Positions 1 to 10,500 of a stretch of 64,000 nt of DNA are shown one piece after another. Within the stretch, counting starts at the first letter, position 1. Each line of letters opens with the position of its first letter. The DNA is from Sphaerotilus microaerophilus. GTDB taxonomy: Bacteria; Pseudomonadota; Gammaproteobacteria; Burkholderiales; Burkholderiaceae_C. The notes beneath the pieces are model-generated. The model saw only the letters and a program-made list of their open reading frames with translations, was not told the origin of the DNA and searched no databases. The position numbers were made by a program, and so were the translations under genes. The DNA lies in assembly GCF_023734135.1 (NCBI RefSeq), contig NZ_AP025730.1, forward strand, positions 3,658,001 to 3,722,000. Reading direction: 5' to 3'.

Positions 1-686
1 CGCGCAAACAGGTCGAATAGCACCGCCAGCCCGGCGCCGATGGCCAGCGACCACAGCGTCACGAAGGCCTGGTGCGGGATCACGCGGTCGTACACCACCG
101 AGGTGAACAGCCCGACCATCAGCACCAGCACGTTGCTCAGCAGCGCGGCCAGCATCGCACCGCGGTAGTAGGGCATGAAGCGGCGCAGCGTGCCCCAGAG
201 CCAGTGCCGCCCGCCCAGCGCCAGTTCGTCCGGCGCGCCGCCGGCGGCCCGCTCGCCGGGCGCCAGGCGCGGCGTGGCGAACAGCACCAGGCCGGCGTAC
301 TCCTGCCGCAACTCGCTCTCGCTGGCCAGCACCTCCACGGGCGGCTGGTCGGCCTCGCCCGGCGGCATCAGGATGCGATAGCGCAGTGCCTGGCCTTGCA
401 CGACCCGCTCGGTCAGGATGCAGGCGTCGCCGTTCTTGAGCAGCAGGATGGCCGGCAGCAGCAGCGCCAGGATCTGGCCCGGCTCGCGCTCGACCACCGA
501 GGCATTGAACCCCGCTTCCTGCAGCACCCGCACCGCCAGCGGCGGCGTGAGCATCTGCACGATGCCTGGCCCCGCCAACAGCGAGGCGGCGCTGCGCGGC
601 CGACCATGGTGCGCGCACAGCCAGACCAGCGACTGCAGCAGCGGGTCATCGGTCGGGGCGGGCAGGGACACAGGGGCGTCGGACAT
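1..686 (-). CDS. Type I secretion system ABC transporter, N-terminal part (partial at window edge)
   Basis: The reading frame starts with ATG at 686 (MSDAPVSLPAPTDDPLLQSL) and runs off the left edge, so about 228 residues are visible. The first ~130 residues resemble the degenerate peptidase-C39-like domain of LapB/LssB-type exporters (pattern PLLQSLVWL..HHGRPRSAASLLAG, then LLLKNGDACIL). No catalytic Cys in a QxxxxDCG context is seen, so this domain probably binds substrate rather than cutting it. After residue ~165 (LRRFMPYYRGAMLAALLSN) the first transmembrane helices begin. The ATPase domain would lie outside the window. Known role of the family: inner-membrane export of large repeat adhesins without a cleaved signal peptide. 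It is the last visible gene of the minus-strand cluster that begins with the giant repeat protein, which is the obvious substrate candidate (inference). Confidence 0.82.
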   Translation of the reverse strand, partial: MSDAPVSLPAPTDDPLLQSLVWLCAHHGRPRSAASLLAGPGIVQMLTPPLAVRVLQEAGFNASVVEREPGQILALLLPAILLLKNGDACILTERVVQGQALRYRILMPPGEADQPPVEVLASESELRQEYAGLVLFATPRLAPGERAAGGAPDELALGGRHWLWGTLRRFMPYYRGAMLAALLSNVLVLMVGLFTSVVYDRVIPHQAFVTLWSLAIGAGLAVLFDLFA

Positions 687-712
687 GGGCGGTCAGGTCG
701 GCAGTTGCTGCC

Positions 713-1819
713 TCACAGTCGCAGGCCGAACTGCTCGCTGGCCACCGCCAGCATGTGCTGCATCGAGTGGTCGCCGTGGAAGGCGGCCATCGCCAGCCGG
801 TGACGCGCAGCAATGCCTTCCTTGCCGCCCCGGTCGAACAGGGTGATGCCCAGCTCCACCACCGCCTGCGGCTCGACGATGTCCTGCGGGCCGTAGAAGA
901 CGACGTGCTCGCGCGGCAGGTCACGCACCGGCGGCAGATGACGGAGCGACTCCGGCAGCACCGGGATGCCGCCGCTGATCAGCGCGTCGAAGATGCGGAT
1001 CGGCACGTCGTTGAGCACCGGCACGATCCAGTGCAGCTTGTGCGCGGTCCACTCGGCCAGGCGTTCCTCGGGCGTGCGCACGTGGAAGCTGCGGTCGCTG
1101 AAGCCGATGCTGGGGTAGCGCTGGCTCAGCGTGGTCACCACCCGGTTGCGGAAGCCGAACGGCGCATAGGGGATGTGCTTGCCCAGCGGCGCATTGCTGC
1201 GCTCGGCGGTGAGCATGTCGGCCAGGTGATCGGCCAGGAACGCGCGCGGCCACTGCACCGAAGTGCAATACACCGGGCCGGCGAGCGTCGGGTTGTAGCG
1301 GCTGAGCAGGTAGAGGTTCTCGTGGTGCGCGGGCGCGTAAACATCGCTGTGCGCGGCCAGGAAAGTGCTCACCTCCAGCCAGTGGTGGTTGTCCCAGTCC
1401 CAGGCGATGAACACCGTGCGCTCGCAGCGCCGCACCAGTTCGGCATAGCCGGGCATGCCGTTGCCATGGCCGACGTCGTTGTTGTTGACCACCACGACGC
1501 AGCCGGTGAGCGACTCGGCCAACCGGCCCAGCGCCGCCAGGTCACTGCTCTGGAAGCAGCCTTTGTCGAGCACCTCCACGGGCAGGCCTGGGTGACCAGG
1601 GTGGCGGAAGTCGAAGCCCTGCAGGTTGTTGCCGATCAGCAGTTTGCGCACCGGCTCGCCCGCAAAGTGCTCGCGCAGCCGGCGCTGGCGCGTCTGGCGC
1701 GCCGAGGCCTGGAAGAACAGGGCGTCATCCTGCCCGAAGACCATCAGCTCGCGGCTGTGGCGCGACGGCAGGTCGGCATCGCGCAGCGCGCGCAGGGGAT
1801 TGGCCAGGACGGCTGACAT
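713..1819 (-). CDS. Glycosyltransferase-like protein (family not firmly assigned)
   Basis: 368 aa from ATG at 1819. An upstream in-frame extension exists but would run into the tandem repeats at 1861-1908, so the ATG before SAVLANPLRAL is preferred. The C-terminal third has the pattern NDVPIRIFDALISGGIPVLP followed by a short acidic/hydrophobic stretch. This resembles the C-terminal nucleotide-sugar-binding half of exostosin-like and CgeB-like (Glyco_trans_1_2) glycosyltransferases. The N-terminal half contains VVVVNNNDVGHGNGMPGY and a WDWDNHHW segment and I cannot match it to a defined domain. It lies between the UDP-xylose synthase and the exporter gene in the same orientation, so a role in decorating a surface or secreted product is likely (inference). 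An activity cannot be assigned from sequence alone. Confidence 0.7.
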   Translation of the reverse strand: MSAVLANPLRALRDADLPSRHSRELMVFGQDDALFFQASARQTRQRRLREHFAGEPVRKLLIGNNLQGFDFRHPGHPGLPVEVLDKGCFQSSDLAALGRLAESLTGCVVVVNNNDVGHGNGMPGYAELVRRCERTVFIAWDWDNHHWLEVSTFLAAHSDVYAPAHHENLYLLSRYNPTLAGPVYCTSVQWPRAFLADHLADMLTAERSNAPLGKHIPYAPFGFRNRVVTTLSQRYPSIGFSDRSFHVRTPEERLAEWTAHKLHWIVPVLNDVPIRIFDALISGGIPVLPESLRHLPPVRDLPREHVVFYGPQDIVEPQAVVELGITLFDRGGKEGIAARHRLAMAAFHGDHSMQHMLAVASEQFGLRL

Positions 1820-1860
1820 GGGCAGGGACTCCGGGACGGTTTCGACGGTGGCGGTGCGGG

Positions 1861-1908
1861 CGATCAGGGACGGGCGATCAGGGACGGGCGGTCTGGGGCG
1901 GTCTGGGG
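1861..1908. repeat. Two short tandem duplications in the intergenic gap
   Basis: The 14-base unit CGATCAGGGACGGG occurs at 1861-1874 and again at 1875-1888. It is followed by the 10-base unit CGGTCTGGGG at 1889-1898 and 1899-1908. They fill the 92-base gap between the decarboxylase gene and the glycosyltransferase-like gene. They may be slippage products or a spacer; no hairpin with a T-run is evident. Confidence 0.85.
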
Positions 1909-1911
1909 CGC

Positions 1912-2904
<993 letters not shown>

Positions 2905-3040
2905 GGGTGGCCTCTTGCGCGTCTCGCGTCTCGTTCAGGTCTCGTGGTAGGGCGCCGGGCAATCCGGTGCCGCTCGCTGATGGTGCCGAGATGGCCGTGC
3001 AGGCAGGCGCGGAGCAAGGGGGTTTTTCCAACCCAAAACG

Positions 3041-3067
3041 ACAGCGGCCCGCCGGAGCGGGCCCTGT
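3041..3067 (-). terminator. Hairpin terminator between methyltransferase and decarboxylase genes
   Basis: GGCCCGC (3046-3052) pairs with GCGGGCC (3057-3063) around a CGGA loop, with extra pairs outside. Read on the minus strand it is followed by CGTTTTGGG, so it resembles a moderate factor-independent terminator for transcripts arriving from the methyltransferase gene. It would split the long cluster into at least two transcription units or attenuate the distal genes. Confidence 0.55.
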
Positions 3068-3089
3068 CGGGTCGGCCGGTGGACCCGGG

Positions 3090-3998
3090 TCAGGCGGCCA
3101 GGCGCAGCGCCCCCGAAGGGGCCGCCTCGGGCATACCCGCCGCCTGGACCGGTTGCAGGTGCGGGTTGGTATCGGTGCGCTCCACCTTCCACCCCAGCGC
3201 CTGCAGGCGCTCCTGCAGCGTCGCGTCCGCCAGCAGCGCGGGGTCCTTGAAGAAGATGGTCAGCAGGTAGTTCCACTTCTCCTGGTGCTGCTCGCAGCGC
3301 GCCTGCAGCTCGGCCACCGCCTGCGTCATGCGGGCGAACAGCGGGTCGGCAGGATCGGCACGGGCGAACTCGCAGCCGCCGATGTACACGTCCTGCAGGT
3401 TCTTGACCGCGTAGCCGGGCAGGTTCAGCCCGAGCGCGATCTTCTGCACCTCACGCACCGACATCGAGTAGACGTAGTTGCCCACCCGCTCGTAGGACGG
3501 CCGCGCCGCGCCGACGCGGGTCGGGAAGTCGGCCCACTGGTCCTGCGGCTCGATCAGCACGACCGCTCGGCGCGCCACGCGCAGCATCTCGTACAGACCC
3601 AGGTAGGGCCGCCGCATGTGGTGGAAGGCCTCCTTGCACAGCACGCCGTCGAACTGCCCATCGGCGAACTTCAGATCCTCGGCGTTGGCCTGGGCGTACT
3701 TGCGGATGTGCCCTTCGGCCAGACTGCGGCGCAGCGTGCCGGCGCCGATGTCGGTAGTGAGCACGTCCTGGAAGCCGTCGTTGAGCAGGATCCAGCTGTC
3801 ATGCCCGGAGCCGTCACCCACCGTCAGCCAGGTGTCGTCACGCGTCTGCAGCACATCCAGCAGCGGCTCCATGAAGCGACGGTGGCGCCAGTGGTTGGCC
3901 GTGCCGGCATCCCACCAGGTCGGATAGAGGCGTTGGTGCAGCTCGTCGTCGAAGAAGTTATCCCAGTGGTTGATGTGCAGCTGGTCGGAGGAGCTCAT
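3090..3998 (-). CDS. Class I SAM-dependent methyltransferase (Methyltransf_11-like)
   Basis: 302 aa, ATG at 3998. The SAM-binding region is WLTVGDGSGHDSWILL (motif I equivalent), then TTDIGAGTLRRS (acidic residue after strand 2), NAEDLKFADGQFDGVLCKEAFHHM (motifs around strand 4) and a following RRAVVLIEPQDQW. This order is typical of a class I Rossmann methyltransferase. The HHM..P...LYEMLRVARR segment is common in enzymes acting on small molecules or sugars. The substrate cannot be read from sequence. Its position between a second methyltransferase and a UDP-sugar enzyme suggests glycan or lipid-linked sugar methylation (inference). It starts 15 bases after the stop of the preceding gene. 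Confidence 0.85.
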   Translation of the reverse strand: MSSSDQLHINHWDNFFDDELHQRLYPTWWDAGTANHWRHRRFMEPLLDVLQTRDDTWLTVGDGSGHDSWILLNDGFQDVLTTDIGAGTLRRSLAEGHIRKYAQANAEDLKFADGQFDGVLCKEAFHHMRRPYLGLYEMLRVARRAVVLIEPQDQWADFPTRVGAARPSYERVGNYVYSMSVREVQKIALGLNLPGYAVKNLQDVYIGGCEFARADPADPLFARMTQAVAELQARCEQHQEKWNYLLTIFFKDPALLADATLQERLQALGWKVERTDTNPHLQPVQAAGMPEAAPSGALRLAA

Positions 3999-4013
3999 GG
4001 CCGCGCCCTCCCC

Positions 4014-4514
4014 TCAGCCCGCCACCGGCAGCTCGACCTTGCGCATCTGGCTGAGCAGGTGCGGGCCGCGCCATTCCTGCGACAGGATCTGGAAGGCCCC
4101 CTTGAAGCCGTAGGCGCTGGCCCAGCGATTTTTGTCGTCGAAGTAGAGCGGGAAGGTTTCGTCGGTGATGAAGTTCACGTGCGTCGGATCGCGGAAGGTG
4201 GCCGCGTGCGGATAGGCTGGCGTGAACGACATGAAGATGCCGCCCGGCTTGAGCACGCGGTGGATCTCGTTCATCACCTCGATGAAGGCGTTGCGCCGCT
4301 GCGGCGCATAGATCAGGCGCGGGATGTGCTCAAGGAAGTCGTGCGCGGTGACGTACTCGAAGGAGGCGTCCGGGAAAGGGATCGGCTCCACCACCAGGTC
4401 GGCCTTGACCACCTGGGCCTCCGCATCGTTGCGCACGTCGATGCCATAGGCCTCCTGCGCGTTGTAGGGGTTCTTGGGCTTCAGGCCGCAGCCGAGGTCG
4501 AGGGTCTTGGTCAT
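4014..4514 (-). CDS. Small class I SAM-dependent methyltransferase
   Basis: 166 aa. The ATG at 4514 is preferred over an upstream in-frame start at 4565 because a GAGGAG ribosome-binding site precedes it by the usual distance. The protein begins directly with the SAM motif LDLGCGLKPKNPYNA, followed by YGIDVRND, FPDASFEYVTAHDFLEHIPR and the HRVLKPGGIFMSFTP segment typical of Methyltransf_11 enzymes. It is short for the family but all core motifs are present. It probably acts with the neighbouring methyltransferase on the same sugar or glycan (inference). Confidence 0.87.
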   Translation of the reverse strand: MTKTLDLGCGLKPKNPYNAQEAYGIDVRNDAEAQVVKADLVVEPIPFPDASFEYVTAHDFLEHIPRLIYAPQRRNAFIEVMNEIHRVLKPGGIFMSFTPAYPHAATFRDPTHVNFITDETFPLYFDDKNRWASAYGFKGAFQILSQEWRGPHLLSQMRKVELPVAG

Positions 4515-4572
4515 GGCGGGCTCCTCTGAGTGGACGATGTGGGGAAGTCGGAAGGCGAGCTGCAAGCGCCGC

Positions 4573-5394
4573 TCAGGCGGCCTGCAGCAGCGGTTCGGTG
4601 GCAGTGGCCAGGCTCGGATCGACCGGCGCTGCCGACGGCGCCGGCGCGTCGCCCAGCTGGGCCTGCCAGAACGCCGGGTTGTGCTTGCGCCAGGCGTGCA
4701 CGCCCATCGGCAGGCGCCCGGTGATGGCGAGGTAGCGCTCGGGCTGGAGTTCGGTGGCGAACAGCGCCGCGGTGATCTCGCCCGGCAGCACGAAGTCCAG
4801 CGAGAGCGAGCCCATCACGGCGAAGAAGATGTCCTCGCTGCTGCCGCTGCGGCGGAACAGGTCGAGCGCCTGCGGGAACTCCTCCAGCAGCGCCAGGCAC
4901 TTGCGGATGCGGCGCAGGCTGAAGCCGCCGTTGCCCACCTTGGCGCGCACGCGCTGGGTGTGGCCGCCGACGAAGCGGTCCACCTCGACGCTGATCTCGA
5001 TGCCCTGCGGCCAGGGCGCGCCGACGTAGTCGTAGGGCTGGCCGGCCCAGTGGTCGAGTTCGTCGCACAGCAGGATGGCATCGGTCTGCAGCACCAGCAT
5101 GAACTCGTGGCGGTCGAAGGCGCGGTAGAAGTCCGGCGACAGCAGCAGCAGGTTGTAGCCCCGGATCGACGCGAAATAGGCATCGTCGAAGGTGCGCACC
5201 CCCACCTCGGGCCAGCGCTCGCGGTACCAGCGCAGGTCCAGCCCGTGCGGGGCGACGAAGAACACCGGCCGCCCGGCCAGCAGCGGCAGCGAGCGCAGGA
5301 GTGCATACAGCTCGTCGCGCGGCAGCTCGGGGCGGTACAGGGGGATGACCACCGCGGTGTGGTTCAGGCGCGGGTGGCAGGTCGGATTCGGCAT
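4573..5394 (-). CDS. DUF5672 family protein (glycan-associated, putative sugar transferase)
   Basis: 273 aa from ATG at 5394; a longer in-frame extension to 5652 overlaps the GT41 gene and is not needed. The sequence begins with TAVVIPLYRPELPRDEL and contains MLVLQTDAILL, YVGAPWPQG, VGNGGFSLRRI and SSEDIFFAV. These segments (acceptable DxD-like TDA, GNGGFSLR, EDxFF) match my memory of DUF5672, a family often found in polysaccharide and protein-glycosylation clusters and resembling small GT-A enzymes. It starts 19 bases after the GT41 gene, consistent with co-transcription. The exact activity is unknown. Confidence 0.8.
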   Translation of the reverse strand: MPNPTCHPRLNHTAVVIPLYRPELPRDELYALLRSLPLLAGRPVFFVAPHGLDLRWYRERWPEVGVRTFDDAYFASIRGYNLLLLSPDFYRAFDRHEFMLVLQTDAILLCDELDHWAGQPYDYVGAPWPQGIEISVEVDRFVGGHTQRVRAKVGNGGFSLRRIRKCLALLEEFPQALDLFRRSGSSEDIFFAVMGSLSLDFVLPGEITAALFATELQPERYLAITGRLPMGVHAWRKHNPAFWQAQLGDAPAPSAAPVDPSLATATEPLLQAA

Positions 5395-5413
5395 GGGGGA
5401 AGTTCCGGCAGGA

Positions 5414-7369
5414 TCAGGGCGCCAGCGCGTCACGCGCCCCGCCCAGCTGGCTCCGGCGCCACATGGCGACATAGATGGCCTCCAGGTCGCGCGTGAAGCC
5501 GGCCGTGTCGAACAGCGCCTGGCCCTGGTGGCTGTGCTCGGCCAGGTGCTGGCGCAGGCCGGCGCGGCGCGCCGGGTCACGGGCCAGCTGCAGCGCGAGC
5601 GCCTCGTAGCCGGCCAGGCTGTCGGTGACCAGCTCGGGCAGGCCGGCCGCATGCAGCAGGCTCGCCGCCACGCGGGCCGGGAAGGCCTGGCCGCGCCAGG
5701 TCAGCACCGGCAACCCGGCCAGCAGCGCATCCGCCGCGGTGGTGTGGGCGTTGTAGGGATGGGTATCCAGGAAGAGGTCGGCCTGGCGATAGCGCGCCAG
5801 GTGGTCCTCGACGCGCGGCACCCGCTGCGCAAACACCAGCCGCGCCGGATCGACACCCGCCTTGGCGGCCTCCTCGCGCAGGTGGCGCTGCGACAGTTCG
5901 CTGCGCGACATCAGCCAGAGCACGCTGCCCGGCACCTGGGCCAGCAGGCGCATCCAGACCGCAAACATGTGCGGCGAGATCTTGTAGTCGTGGTTGAAGC
6001 TGCAGAACACCACCGCGTCTTCGGGCAGCCCGCACTCGGCACGGGTCGGCGTGCGCTCGGCGATCTGCACACCCACGGCCGGCGGCAGGTAGGCGTCGGG
6101 CAGGTAGACCACCTGTTCGTTGTAGAAGCCGTGGTGCTCGGGCGGGATCACGTGGCGGTCGGCCACGATGTAGTCCATGTAGTCGGTACCCAGGGTGCCG
6201 GGGTAGCCGAGGTAGTTGACCTGCACCGGTGCCGGGCGGTGGCTGAAGATGTCGCTGCGCGAATCCGACGTGAAGCCGGCCAGGTCCACCGCCACGTCGA
6301 CCTCCAGCTCGCGCATCAGCTCGGCCACCTGGCGGCTGGCCATCGGGCGGGCGTCGATGAAGCGGTCGAAGGCACCCTGGATGCGGCTGCGCAGCGGGCT
6401 GCCGTCGTCGGTCCCGATGGAGATCGCGATGGTTTCGAAGCGGCGGCGGTCATGCCGCTCGAAGATGCCCGCCATCAGGTGACCCACCGGATGCTCACGC
6501 AGGTCGGGCGAGACGTAGGCCAGGCGGATGCGCTCGTGTCGGTACCGATCACCGCGCCACAGCGGCTGCGCACTGCGGGGGTAGCGCTGGGCGGCAAAGA
6601 TCTGGGCGCAGCGCTGGTGGTCGGCGGCGGAGTCGGACATGGCCATCAGGCCGAGCGATTTGCAGCTGCGCCGCCCCGCACGGACACCCTCGACGATGCG
6701 CTCCTGCAGCGCGTCGGCCTCGCGCCAGTCGCACACGTGCAGGCGCTCGTAGGCCAGCAGGCCCAGGCCGTAGTCGTAGTCGGGGTTGATGGCCAGCAGG
6801 CGCTCCAGCATGCGCTGGGCGTCTTCGCTGCGCTTGAACTCCGTGAGCAGCACGGCGCAGTTGGCCAGCGCGGTCTCGTGGTTCGGCTTGGTGATCAGCA
6901 CGCGGTTGAAGCGCTCCAGCGCCGGGCCGTGGCGGTGCAGCTCGCGCAGCAGCACGCCGCTGTTGATCAGCACCTCGGTGTAGTCGCTCTGCAGCGCCAG
7001 GGCGCGGTCGTAGCTGGCCAGGGCCTCTTCGCGCCGGCCCTGGTTCTGCAATGCGGTGCCGTGGGCAAACCAGACCGGCGCAAAGGCCACGCCCTGCTGC
7101 ACCGCCGGCGCCAGCAGCGCCAGCACCGCCGGTGTGTCCGGGCGACGCAGCAGGATCACCGCCAGCGAGTACAGCGCCGCCGGGTCGAGCGGGAAGTGGT
7201 CCAGGTAGTGGCGGAACAGCCGCTCGGCCTCGTCCACCTGACCGGCGTTCTGCAGCTCGATGGCACGCACCAGCACCGCCCGGTCCGGCACGGCCGGTGC
7301 GTCCGCCTGGGCCGGCGGGGCAGCGGTCGAGGGGCGTTCGGCAAGGACGGCAGCGTTCATGGGGGACAT
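5414..7369 (-). CDS. TPR-containing O-GlcNAc transferase-like glycosyltransferase (GT41, SPINDLY family)
   Basis: About 651 aa from ATG at 7369 (a second ATG at 7360 is equally possible). Residues ~30-250 are tetratricopeptide-like helices (ELQNAGQVDEAERLFRHYL; AVQQGVAFAPVWFAHGTAL). The rest is a GT41 catalytic domain. The His expected in human OGT's HPTSHL motif is present (YVSPDLREHPVGHLMAGIF). The FNxxYKI Lys is present (CSFNHDYKISPHMFAVW). SVLWLM, RLVFAQRVPRVEDHLARYR and DLFLDTHPYNAHTTAADALL complete the UDP-sugar site. The family transfers a sugar from a UDP donor to Ser/Thr in the cytoplasm. It follows the giant Thr-rich repeat protein directly, which is the best candidate acceptor (inference). 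Confidence 0.92.
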   Translation of the reverse strand: MSPMNAAVLAERPSTAAPPAQADAPAVPDRAVLVRAIELQNAGQVDEAERLFRHYLDHFPLDPAALYSLAVILLRRPDTPAVLALLAPAVQQGVAFAPVWFAHGTALQNQGRREEALASYDRALALQSDYTEVLINSGVLLRELHRHGPALERFNRVLITKPNHETALANCAVLLTEFKRSEDAQRMLERLLAINPDYDYGLGLLAYERLHVCDWREADALQERIVEGVRAGRRSCKSLGLMAMSDSAADHQRCAQIFAAQRYPRSAQPLWRGDRYRHERIRLAYVSPDLREHPVGHLMAGIFERHDRRRFETIAISIGTDDGSPLRSRIQGAFDRFIDARPMASRQVAELMRELEVDVAVDLAGFTSDSRSDIFSHRPAPVQVNYLGYPGTLGTDYMDYIVADRHVIPPEHHGFYNEQVVYLPDAYLPPAVGVQIAERTPTRAECGLPEDAVVFCSFNHDYKISPHMFAVWMRLLAQVPGSVLWLMSRSELSQRHLREEAAKAGVDPARLVFAQRVPRVEDHLARYRQADLFLDTHPYNAHTTAADALLAGLPVLTWRGQAFPARVAASLLHAAGLPELVTDSLAGYEALALQLARDPARRAGLRQHLAEHSHQGQALFDTAGFTRDLEAIYVAMWRRSQLGGARDALAP

Positions 7370-7521
7370 CTCGCAGGTTGGATCTGCGGGTGCGGGCGTC
7401 TGCAGACGCGGCTCCCGACAGGTCCTTATCGTGCGAGAGGTCGGCCCGGCGCGATCCGGCAAATCGCCTGCCCAGGGACGGCCAATTCGGTGCTTTGCCG
7501 GCCACCCAAGTGACAACGCCC

Positions 7522-7541
7522 CCGCAGCCGGTGGGCTGCGG
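7522..7541 (-). terminator. Strong GC hairpin after the giant gene
   Basis: CCGCAGCC (7522-7529) and GGCTGCGG (7534-7541) form a perfect 8-bp stem with a 4-base loop, 52 bases past the stop of the giant gene. On the minus strand it is followed by GGGCGTTGTC, so there is no real T-run. It may be a weak terminator or an mRNA 3'-stabilising structure that sets the ratio of the giant protein to the downstream enzymes. Confidence 0.45.
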
Positions 7542-7593
7542 AGGCATCAGAGGTGCGTTGATCGGGCCCCGGCCTGCCGACCGGGGCGCCAGG

Positions 7594-10500
7594 TCAGAGC
7601 AGCGGCTGCTGGCGCAGCAGGTCGTCGAGTGCGATCTGGTGCTGCGACAGGGCCAGGGCGGCATCGGCCTCGGCCGCGGTGTTGGCCGCGCTGTCTGCCG
7701 AGGTGGCCGCCGCCGTCGCGGCGGCAGCGCTGGCGGAGGTGGACGCCGTCGACGCCGCCGTGCCGTCGGTCGCGCCGGCCGCCGCCACAGCGGTCACCGG
7801 CAGCAGCTCGGTGGGTGCCTCGGCCAGCAAGTCGCCCAGCGTGACCTCGCCCGATCCGGCCGAGCCAGCCGACCCGGTGGCCTGCTTGGCAAACCACACG
7901 TCGGCCATCTGGTGGCTGCCGCCGTCGGCGGTCTGGTAGCTCGACGTCAGGCCCAGCAGGTTGCCGTTGTCCGTCGCCGTGCCGGCCTGGGCGTGCAGGT
8001 CCATCGAGACGATGCCCAGGTCGGCCAGCGTGCGCAGCTCGCCGCCGTCGGTGACGCCGTCGGAGTCCTTGTCCACCCAGACCTTCAGCTCGCCGTAGGC
8101 CGCATCGGCCTGGGTGATGCGGCCGTCATGGTTGCTGTCCAGACCCGCCAGCGCGGCATAGCCGTTGCCAGCCCGCTGGCCGCTCGCCAGCTGCGTGCCG
8201 CCGCCGAAGAGCTCGCTGCCGTCGTTGACCAGCCCGTCGCTGTTCAGGTCACGCACCAGCAGGCCATCGGTCGCGGCGGCCCAGCCGACCTGCTCGGTCG
8301 TGCCGGTGGCGTTCACGTCGAAGCGCACGCCCTCGGAGGCCGCCAGCGTCGAGACGCCGTTGCCGTCCAGGTCGAGCACCAGCGGCGTGGCACCGATCAT
8401 GGCGTCGACCTGCGCCCCGCTCATCAGCGCGACGTCGCTGGTCTCGATGGCCGAGATCTGCGTCATCGACATCGCCGCGATGTCCTGGGTCTGCAGCGCG
8501 ATCACCTGGTCACTCGTCAGCGCAACGATCTGGTCAGTGGTCAACGCCTGGATCTGCACCGAGGTGAAGGCCACGATCTGGTCGGTGGTGAGCGCCTGGA
8601 TCTGGTCGGTGGTGAAGGCCTCGATCAGCGTGGTGCTCAGGGTCGCGAAGTCGGCCGTGGTGATTGCATGCAGGTCGGCGGTCTCGATCGCCTGCAACTG
8701 GTCGGTGCCCAGCGCAGCGAACTGGGCCGTGGTCAGCGCCACCATGTCGTCGGTCGCCAGCGCGGCCATCTGGTCCGTGCTCAGCGCGGCCACCTGGTCG
8801 GTGGTGAGCGCGGCCACCTGGGCGGTCGTCATCGCGGCGATGTCGTCGGTCTCGATGGTGCGGACCTGCTCGGTGGTCAACGCCGCCACCTGGGCGCTGC
8901 TCAGCACGGCGATCTGCTCGGTGGTCAGCGCCGCCACCTCGTCGGTGGTCAGGGCGCTGATCGATGCGGTGGTGATCGCCCGCAGGTCGGTGGTCTCCAG
9001 CGCCTGCACCTGGTCGGTGGTCAGCGCTGCCAGCTGGGTGGTGCCCAGGGTGGCCAGCTGCGTGCTGGTCAACGCGACGATGTCATCGGTGCCGATGGCC
9101 TGCACCTGTTCGGTGGTCAGCGCCCCGAGTTGCGCGCTGCGCAGGGCGGACACCTGCACGGTGGTCAGGGCCTCGACCTGGGCCGTGGTCCAGGCCTGCA
9201 CCTGCTCGGTGTTGAAGCCGCCGAGCTGGCTGGTGGTGAGCGCTGCAACGTCATCCGTGGCCAACGCCTGCACCTGTTCGGTGGTCAGCGCCGCGATCTG
9301 GCTGGTCTTCAGCGCCGCCGCCTGGGCCGTGGTGAGCGCATCGACCTGATCGGTCGTCAGCGCCGCCACCTGGTCGGTCTTCAGCCCGCCCAGCTGTGCG
9401 CTGCTGAGCACGGCCAGGTCGTCGGTGCCGATCGCCGCCACCTGCTCGGTGGTCAGCCCGGCAATCTGGCTGCTGGTGAGCACCCCCGCCTGGGCGGTGG
9501 TCAGGGCCTCGATCTGGTCGGTGCCCAGGGCGCTGATCACGCTGCTGCGCAACGCCGCCACATCCTGCGTCTCCAGCGCCTGGATCTGCTCGGTGGTCAG
9601 CGCCGCCGCCTGGGTCGAGCCCAGCGTGGCCAGCTGGGCGCTGGTCAGCGCGGCAATGTCGTCGGTACCGATGGCCTGCACCTGCGCCGTGGTCAGTGCC
9701 GCGAGCTGCGTCGCCTTCAAGGCCGCGGCCTGGGCCGTCGTCAGGGCATCAACCTGGGCCGTGGTCAGCACCTCGACCTGCGCGGTGGTCAGGCCGATGA
9801 CCTGCGTCGTGGTCAGGGCTTCGATGTCGTCGGTGCCAATGGCCTGCACCTGCTCGGTGGTCAGCGCCGCCAGCTGGCTGGTCCTGAGTGCCGCCGCCTG
9901 CGCGGTGGTCAGCGCCTCGATCTGGTCGGTGCCCAGCGCACTGATCACGCTGGTGCGGATGGCCGCCACGTCCTGCGTCTCCAGCGCCTGGACCTGCTCG
10001 GTGGTCAGCGCCACCAGCTGGGTCGAGCCCATGCCGGCCAGTTGCGCGCTGGTCAGTGCGGCAATGTCGTCGGTACCAATGGCCTGCACCTGCGCGGTCG
10101 TCAGGACCGCCAGTTGCGTGGCCTTCAAGGCCGCGGCCTGGGCCGTGGTGAGGGCGTCGATCTGGTCGGTGCCCAGTGCCTCGACCTGCGCCGTGGTGAA
10201 GGCGCCGATCTGCGTCGTGCTCAGGACCGCCAGGTCATCGGTGGCGATGGCCTGGGCCTGCTCGGTCGTCAGCGCGGCCAGCTGGCTGGTCTTGAGCGCC
10301 GCCGTCTGCGCGGTGGTGAGCGCGTCGATCTGGTCGGTGCCGAGCGCGCTGATCATGCTGCTGCGGATGGCCGCGACGTCCTGCGTCTCCAGCGCCTGCA
10401 CCTGCTCGGTGGTCAGCGCCGCCAACTGGGTCGAGCCCATCGCGGCCAGCTGCATGCTGGTCAGCGCGGCCACGTCGTCGGTGCCGATGGCCTGCACTTG

